This document shows, piece by piece, positions 1 through 5,419 of a stretch of DNA of 5,419 bases. The notes below the pieces were generated by a model. The model did no database searches and had not been told where the DNA came from. It saw nothing but the letters and a program-made list of their open reading frames with translations. This DNA is from Planctomycetota bacterium. Its GTDB lineage: Bacteria > Planctomycetota > UBA11346. Numbering within the stretch: position 1 is the first letter of the stretch; each line of letters begins with the position of its first letter. The position numbers were made by a program, and so were the translations under genes. The DNA lies in the NCBI GenBank assembly GCA_947470885.1, contig CANIXE010000178.1, positions 1 through 5,419 of the forward strand. Direction: 5' to 3'.

Positions 1-1709
<1,709 letters not shown>

Positions 1710-1749
1710 TTCGGATCCACCCAACAAACCACTACCTGCGAGCATTCCC

Positions 1750-3228
1750 ATGGGCGATCCCAAAGGCTTCATGTCCCACACCCGGCAGGCGCCAAAGTAC
1801 CTGCCGCCGGCCGAACGGCTGAAGAACCACGACGAACACATCGAGATCCTGTCGGAAGAACAGGTCAAAACCCAGGCCAGCCGCTGCATGGACTGCGGCG
1901 TGCCATTCTGCATGAGCGGCTGCCCCCTGGGCAACCTGATCCCGGACTGGAACGACCTGGTCTACAAGGGCCGTTGGCAGGACGCCCTCCAGGCCCTCCA
2001 CGCCACCAACAATTTCCCGGAATTCACCGGCCGGGTCTGCCCCGCGCCCTGTGAAAACTCCTGCGTCTTGGGGATCAACGAGCCGGCGGTGACGATCAAG
2101 CTCCACGAGGTGAGCATTGTCGACAAGGGCTTCGCCGAGGGCTGGATCAAGCCCCAGAAGCCCAAGTTCCGCACCGGCAAGACCGTGGCGGTGATCGGCG
2201 GCGGTCCCGCCGGTCTGGCGGCGGCCCAGCAGCTCAACCGGGCCGGCCATCAGGTCACGGTCTTTGAAAAGAACGACCGGGCGGGCGGCCTGCTGATGTA
2301 CGGCATCCCCCATTACAAGCTGCGGAAGGAAAAAGTGCAGCGGCGCATTGACCTCCTCGCCGCCGAGGGGATCGAGTTCCACTACAACGTCACCGTCGGC
2401 GTAACCATCCCCTGGGAACAGCTCAAGGGCCAGTACGATGCGGTGGTCATCAGTACCGGCGCTGAAGCCGGCCGCGACCTGCCCGCCCCGGGCCGGGAGC
2501 TGGACGGCATTCATTACGCGATGGAATTCCTGCCCCAGTCCAACCGGGCCAACTGGGGGGATGCGGACGTCACCGCCCTCCATCCCGACAAGAAACTGCT
2601 CTGGGCCACCGGCAAAAAGGTCATCGTCATCGGCGGCGGCGACACCGGCTCCGACTGCATCGGCACCAGCCTGCGCCAGGGTGCCGCCAGCGTCACCAAC
2701 TTCGAACTGTTGCCCTGCCCCCCGGACAAGCGCACCGGTGGCAACCCCTGGCCCCAATGGGCCCGGATCCAGCGGATCAGTTCCAGTGTCGAAGAGATGA
2801 CCACCAATGGCGGCAAGGTCCATTACAGCCTGGCGACCAAGAAATTCCTCGGCGCCAACGGCAAGGTCACCGGGCTCACCACCATCGACCTGGACTGGTC
2901 CACCGGCAATCCCGTGGAAAAGCCGGGCACCGAGCGCACCTGGGAGGCAGACCTGGTCCTCCTTGCCATGGGCTTCCTCGGCCCGAAGAAGCAGGGCCTG
3001 CTGGAACAAGTCGGCTGCGCCTTGGACGAACGGGGCAACGTCAAGACGGACGGCACCCGCCAGACCTCCATCCCCGGGGTATTCGCAGCCGGGGATGCTC
3101 GCCGGGGCCAGAGCTTAATTGTCTGGGCCATCGCCGAAGGCCGGGAAGTCGCCCGCTGCGTCGATGCGTTCCTCACCAAGCAGGACAGCCTGCTGCCCAA
3201 GGTCCGCCTCGAAGCCTTCGCCTACTGA
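1750..3228 (+). CDS. gltD: Glutamate synthase [NADPH] small (beta) subunit
   Basis: This is the complete 492-residue small subunit, which oxidises NADPH and feeds electrons through FAD and 4Fe-4S clusters to the large subunit. The N-terminal ferredoxin-like domain carries two cysteine groups: C46, C49, C54 and C58 (CMDCGVPFCMSGCP), and C97, C101 and C105. The FAD-binding Rossmann motif is VIGGGPAG (148-155), followed by the family's GGLLMYGIPHYKL segment. A second dinucleotide fold for NADPH has VIGGGDTGSD (293-302). The C-terminal FAD motif is GVFAAGDARRG (443-453). Length and residue order are normal for the family. The ATG at 1750 is chosen because MGDPKGFM matches the usual N-terminus (MGxPxGFM); the Shine-Dalgarno signal before it is weak. 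It lies 40 bp after gltB and just before a strong terminator, so it is the last gene of the operon. Confidence 0.97.
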   Translation: MGDPKGFMSHTRQAPKYLPPAERLKNHDEHIEILSEEQVKTQASRCMDCGVPFCMSGCPLGNLIPDWNDLVYKGRWQDALQALHATNNFPEFTGRVCPAPCENSCVLGINEPAVTIKLHEVSIVDKGFAEGWIKPQKPKFRTGKTVAVIGGGPAGLAAAQQLNRAGHQVTVFEKNDRAGGLLMYGIPHYKLRKEKVQRRIDLLAAEGIEFHYNVTVGVTIPWEQLKGQYDAVVISTGAEAGRDLPAPGRELDGIHYAMEFLPQSNRANWGDADVTALHPDKKLLWATGKKVIVIGGGDTGSDCIGTSLRQGAASVTNFELLPCPPDKRTGGNPWPQWARIQRISSSVEEMTTNGGKVHYSLATKKFLGANGKVTGLTTIDLDWSTGNPVEKPGTERTWEADLVLLAMGFLGPKKQGLLEQVGCALDERGNVKTDGTRQTSIPGVFAAGDARRGQSLIVWAIAEGREVARCVDAFLTKQDSLLPKVRLEAFAY

Positions 3229-3251
3229 ATGCGACAGGATGGGATGATGAC

Positions 3252-3291
3252 GCGCAGGCGGTCGGTCATGCCGGCCGCCTGCGCTTTTTTT
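3252..3291 (+). terminator. Rho-independent terminator of the gltBD operon
   Basis: The arm gcgcaggcggtcgg (3252-3265) pairs with ccggccgcctgcgc (3271-3284) over 14 positions, one of them a G-U wobble, around a 5-nt loop (tcatg). Seven T's follow (3285-3291). It starts 23 bp after the gltD stop and should end the glutamate synthase transcript, so the next gene probably needs its own promoter. Confidence 0.92.
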
Positions 3292-3360
3292 GGCAGAACA
3301 GCTCGGTTCCCAACCCCAGGAAATTGATCGCCACGGACGTCGGAATCCTAGCGTGGCGCC

Positions 3361-4344
3361 ATGGCCCGAAGCGACCCCCTCGCCGCCCGCATCAATACCC
3401 TGGATGCCCAGGCCAAGGCGGACATTCCGCCGCCGCTCCCGGATCTTTTGGTCGCTCTGGACCACAAGAGTTCCCTGGTGGTGGCCGCCGCCGGCCGAGT
3501 GGTGAAGGCGCATCGCCTGGACGCGGCGATTCCCCGGGTGAATGCCGCCCTGGACCGTTTCTATACCGCTGAAGACCCCCAATGCCGGGCCAAGCAATCC
3601 CTCCTGCAAGCCCTGGTGGATATGGATCACGCCAGTGTGGACCTCTGTCAGCGGGCCGTGCGCCACGTCCAAATGGAAGCGGTCTGGGGCGGTCGCCAGG
3701 ATTCCGCCGGCCCCTTGCGGATCCTGGGCTTGAGTGGTCTAGTGAACCTGGGCAGCCAGGAGGTCTATGCCTTGATCGCCGACCTGCTGGCGGATCCCCT
3801 GGCGGAGGTCCGAGCCGCCGCCGCCCGGGTCGCCGGCCAAGTGGGGGGCGAACGTCCGGCCCTGCTGCTGCGTCTGCGCCTGCATCTGGGGGATGCCGCC
3901 GAACCGGCGAATATCGGGGATTATGCCGCTGGATACCTGGCCTGCGCGGGGGATGCGGGGGTGCCCATGGTGGCCGGGTTTCTGGAGCGGGCGGATCGCC
4001 TCACCGCCGGCCCCTTGGTCCTGGCCCTGGGGGAATCCAGGTTGGCGACGGCCTTGCCTGTCTTGACGGCGCTCTTGGAACGTCGCAGGAGCGCGGTCAC
4101 CGATAGGGACGTGCTGACGGCCATTGCCCTCCACCGCAGCGAAGGGGCGGCCCGTTGCCTGCTGGAAATCCTGGATGGCGAAGATCGCACCCGGGCCCGT
4201 CGAGCAGCCCTGGAATTACGACTATACCGGGAACGCTCCGAGGTGGTCGAAGAGGTACGACGCCTCGTCCAACGGTGGCCGGAACTGCGGGAAATTCTTG
4301 GGGATTTCCTTGAGCCTGATCCGGCTTCGGCGACCAAGGAATAG
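3361..4344 (+). CDS. HEAT-like repeat protein of unknown function
   Basis: This 327-residue protein is predicted to be soluble and almost entirely alpha-helical; no signal peptide or membrane segment is visible. It is built from repeated amphipathic helix pairs of HEAT/armadillo-like character, clearest at about 25-50, 53-90, 118-160 (ending LADPLAEVRAAAARVAGQVG), 185-210, 217-245 and 250-290. LADPxxEVRxAAAR and LALGESRL are typical HEAT-repeat phrases. No catalytic motif is visible, so a scaffold or protein-binding role is an inference only. The ATG at 3361 is the first usable start, because an in-frame TAG lies 12 bp upstream at 3349-3351. There is no recognisable Shine-Dalgarno. A possible promoter (TTGATC at 3324, 17-bp gap, cctagc at 3347) is weak. 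The gene stands alone between the gltD terminator and a convergent toxin-antitoxin operon, so context gives no clue to its role. GC-rich codon use resembles gltBD. Confidence 0.85.
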   Translation: MARSDPLAARINTLDAQAKADIPPPLPDLLVALDHKSSLVVAAAGRVVKAHRLDAAIPRVNAALDRFYTAEDPQCRAKQSLLQALVDMDHASVDLCQRAVRHVQMEAVWGGRQDSAGPLRILGLSGLVNLGSQEVYALIADLLADPLAEVRAAAARVAGQVGGERPALLLRLRLHLGDAAEPANIGDYAAGYLACAGDAGVPMVAGFLERADRLTAGPLVLALGESRLATALPVLTALLERRRSAVTDRDVLTAIALHRSEGAARCLLEILDGEDRTRARRAALELRLYRERSEVVEEVRRLVQRWPELREILGDFLEPDPASATKE

Positions 4345-4359
4345 GCCCGGGATCCGGTC

Positions 4360-4782
4360 TCAGATTCCCGGTTTGCGCCAACGCAGGCCAGGAATCCGGG
4401 AAAATCCCTGATCGTCGGACACCAGTTCCCGGCCATGGGCTAAGGCCAGGGACGCCAGATGCAGATCGTAGAATGCATAGCCGCTGGTCTGTTGGCCGTG
4501 GCATAATTCCCGGAAGGTCTGCCAACTGGTCTTGGTATCGTGGAACAGTTCTGCCCTGGGTCGGCGCAACCAGGACTCCACCGCCTCCAGGGCGATGCCC
4601 AGGGGCGTGGGACTGGGAAAGACCCCCGGATGGGTCACCAGGCGCAAAAAGCCATTGCGGGTATGGGCGCACCAGGCGAAGCCCTGGCGGTAGGGACCAT
4701 CCAAGCCTTCCCGGCAGACCTCATGGCGGGGATGATCCGCCCGGTGGGCCGCCACCAGGACATTCACATCGATGAGGGCCAT
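4360..4782 (-). CDS. vapC: PIN-domain ribonuclease toxin, VapC family
   Basis: This 140-residue PIN-domain protein is the probable toxin of a type II toxin-antitoxin pair. VapC toxins are Mg2+-dependent RNases that block growth by cutting tRNA, rRNA or other RNA; the target here is unknown. Acidic active-site candidates are D5 in the N-terminal MALIDVNVLV strand, D106 in GYAFYDLHLASLA, and D123/D124 in ELVSDDQGF. The middle segment HTRNGFLRLVTHPGVF (40-55) and the ending FSRIPGLRWRKP are typical of one VapC subgroup. That subgroup often lacks the usual second acidic residue (Glu), and N43 lies near its expected place. The start ATG shares one base with the vapB stop (TGATG), with an AGGG Shine-Dalgarno-like stretch (4788-4791 on the complement) five bases before it, suggesting translational coupling. 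The gene is intact and convergent with the HEAT gene, 15 bp between stops. Confidence 0.9.
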   Translation of the reverse strand: MALIDVNVLVAAHRADHPRHEVCREGLDGPYRQGFAWCAHTRNGFLRLVTHPGVFPSPTPLGIALEAVESWLRRPRAELFHDTKTSWQTFRELCHGQQTSGYAFYDLHLASLALAHGRELVSDDQGFSRIPGLRWRKPGI

Positions 4783-5027
4783 CAGAGCCCTGCCTTGCGC
4801 CGCAATTCCTCGTCATCCAGGCGAACGGTCCACCCGGTCAGATCCGGTGCCGGTCCGGGTTCCGCCCGGTAGACCACGGTGGCCTCGGCCAGGGCGGTTG
4901 GCGCATCTTCAACAAGCCCTTTGCGCAGGGCCCGATTGATGATCTCCACCAAGGGCAGATGGAGCGCCGCCGCCCGTTGCTTGGCCAGGTGGAGTAGGTC
5001 GTCGTCGACGGTCAGGGTCGTCCGCAT
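4782..5027 (-). CDS. vapB: Ribbon-helix-helix antitoxin, VapB-like
   Basis: This 81-residue protein is the probable antitoxin of the vapC gene that follows. The N-terminal half (MRTTLTVDDDLLHLAKQRAA... to about residue 42) fits a ribbon-helix-helix DNA-binding fold: a short beta strand (RTTLTV) and two helices, the second around LVEIINRALRKGL. Such proteins dimerise through the strand and repress their own operon. The acidic/proline-rich C-terminal half (about 43-81, with LTGWTVRLDDEELRRKAGL) is where VapB antitoxins normally wrap the toxin. The frame stays open upstream to 5183, but the ATG at 5027 is preferred because the family fold begins at MRTTLTV and the upstream residues cross the operator palindrome. 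No clear Shine-Dalgarno precedes it, so a very short leader is possible. Antitoxin-first order and the 1-base overlap with vapC support the call. Confidence 0.9.
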   Translation of the reverse strand: MRTTLTVDDDLLHLAKQRAAALHLPLVEIINRALRKGLVEDAPTALAEATVVYRAEPGPAPDLTGWTVRLDDEELRRKAGL

Positions 5028-5032
5028 GCTAA

Positions 5033-5076
5033 GAGCATCATGATGCTCATCACGATGCAAGCCGTGATGCCGCTCA
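5033..5076 (-). promoter_or_regulatory. Probable autoregulatory operator of vapBC
   Basis: A 16-bp perfect palindrome, gagcatcatgatgctc (5033-5048), ends 5 bp before the vapB start codon. On the plus strand GATGC recurs at 5042, 5054 and 5066, exactly 12 bp apart, and a second dyad catcacg/cgtgatg (5048-5054 and 5063-5069) overlaps the array. Ribbon-helix-helix antitoxins typically bind such short repeated half-sites in their own promoter, so autorepression by VapB or the VapBC complex is inferred. I find no convincing -35/-10 pair; TTGAGC on the minus strand just upstream is only a weak candidate. Confidence 0.6.
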
Positions 5077-5127
5077 AGAATTACCCATAAAGAGGATGAG
5101 GGGAATCCTGCGTATGCAGCAAATCCA

Positions 5128-5156
5128 GGGACAAAAATTATTCCTGTCCCGACAGG
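5128..5156. repeat. Small dyad (gggaca...tgtccc), possible repeat remnant
   Basis: gggaca (5128-5133) and tgtccc (5145-5150) form an inverted pair around an AT-rich 11-nt core. A second inverted pair, cctgtc (5143-5148) and gacagg (5151-5156), overlaps its right side. The AT-rich core stands out in this GC-rich window. It could be a regulator site, a remnant of a dispersed repeat or a transposon end. The sequence alone does not decide. Confidence 0.35.
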
Positions 5157-5239
5157 TAAAGCGTTCGACCTACCAATGACCATCGCGCGTTTCCCTGGGG
5201 GCGCATTGTTCCAGCGACTCGGTCCACCAGCGGCCGTAT

Positions 5240-5345
5240 TGGGAGCGCCGAGCGCCAGCTCGGCTTCGGTTGTGTCGGCTTCAACAACTGACGTTGATTC
5301 ACCTTGGGAATCGCCCCGAAGCCGAGCTGGCGCTCGGCGCTCCCA
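5240..5345. repeat. REP-like element: 30-bp perfect inverted repeat with nested hairpins
   Basis: The arm at 5240-5269 (begins tgggagcgccgagcgcc, ends cttcgg) is the exact reverse complement of the arm at 5316-5345, with 46 nt between them. Each arm holds its own smaller hairpin, gccgagc-gcca-gctcggc (7-bp stem, 4-nt loop; 5247-5264 in the left arm). Two inverted, self-complementary GC-rich units in an intergenic space resemble paired REP units (BIME) or a short non-autonomous element. There is no T-run after it, so it is not a typical terminator. No clear target-site duplication flanks it, and no transposase is present in the window. Confidence 0.85.
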
Positions 5346-5419
5346 GTGGGTTGTTCTCAGTTCGGCGCGGGATTCTCCGGGCCGAGCTTCCTGGGTTTGC
5401 TTTGGACGCAGGTAGGGGA

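Larger units (their letters stand above)
5077..5419. other. Stretch without a supported gene
   Basis: Apart from the two repeats listed separately, nothing here is supported as a gene. Minus-strand frames ending at 5170-5172 (TAG; the last residues include GRWWTESLEQ) and at 5357-5359 (TGA; the last residues include KPRKLGPENPAPN) could be the remnant or end of genes interrupted or bounded by the repeat. Both are too short to judge. The open plus-strand frame from 5176 simply runs through the repeat and looks spurious. Confidence 0.5.

Noticed and set aside
1732..3009. 425-codon open frame on the minus strand opposite gltD
   Set aside because: GltD on the plus strand is unmistakable; the antisense frame is a by-product of high GC at third codon positions and its translation resembles no known protein.
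4318..4371. Bidirectional terminator between the HEAT gene and vapC
   Set aside because: Only imperfect short dyads (gatccgg / ccgggatc) are present and no T-run, so nothing can be supported.
4097..4672. Minus-strand frame overlapping vapC and the HEAT gene
   Set aside because: It overlaps vapC in another frame and the HEAT gene on the opposite strand; the PIN-domain and HEAT readings are both clearly real.
4782..5183. Longer vapB starting at 5183 (133 residues)
   Set aside because: The extra 52 residues translate the operator palindrome and the upstream dyad, and the ribbon-helix-helix fold begins at the internal ATG (5027).
5240..5345. Inverted repeat read as a transcription terminator
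   Set aside because: No T-run follows either end, and the arms are separated by 46 nt; a repeat element is the better reading.
5379..5395. Possible third copy of the repeat arm (ccgggccgagcttcctg)
   Set aside because: Only about 8 consecutive bases (gccgagct) agree with the arms, too short in GC-rich DNA to call a copy.
5176..5415. 79-residue plus-strand frame at the right end
   Set aside because: It reads through both arms of the inverted repeat, is low-complexity (Ser/Ala/Arg) and has no supporting start signal.

Overview
This is a GC-rich bacterial window, about two-thirds G+C by eye, with ordinary chromosomal housekeeping genes on the left and a small accessory region on the right. The host cannot be fixed from this sequence. 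The glutamate synthase proteins are of the bacterial NADPH-dependent type. The high G+C, a VapBC pair and a REP-like GC-rich inverted repeat would fit a gammaproteobacterium (for example a methanotroph or purple sulfur bacterium) or a member of the planctomycete/verrucomicrobial group; this is a guess.

Positions 1-3291 hold the end of a glutamate synthase operon. The C-terminal ~568 residues of the large subunit (gltB) run in from the left edge. A 40-bp gap follows, then a complete small subunit (gltD), then a strong intrinsic terminator (14-bp stem, 7 T's). GltD takes electrons from NADPH and passes them through FAD and iron-sulfur clusters to FMN in GltB. GltB uses them to make glutamate from 2-oxoglutarate and glutamine-derived ammonia.

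Positions 3292-4344 hold a single gene on the same strand, beyond the terminator. It encodes a 327-residue soluble HEAT-like helical-repeat protein of unknown function.

Positions 4360-5076 hold a vapBC type II toxin-antitoxin operon on the minus strand, convergent with the HEAT gene (15 bp between stop codons). The ribbon-helix-helix antitoxin comes first, the PIN-domain toxin second, and the two share one base (TGATG). Directly upstream of vapB is a 16-bp perfect palindrome followed by GATGC motifs at exact 12-bp intervals, a likely autoregulatory operator array.

Positions 5077-5419 contain no gene I can support. They hold a small gggaca/tgtccc dyad and a 106-bp element made of two perfect 30-bp inverted arms, each with its own hairpin. 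Short minus-strand reading frames on either side might be gene remnants or the end of a neighbouring gene.

I see no clearly new multi-gene system. The points most worth a second look are the phased vapB operator, the nested inverted repeat and the uncharacterised HEAT-repeat protein.
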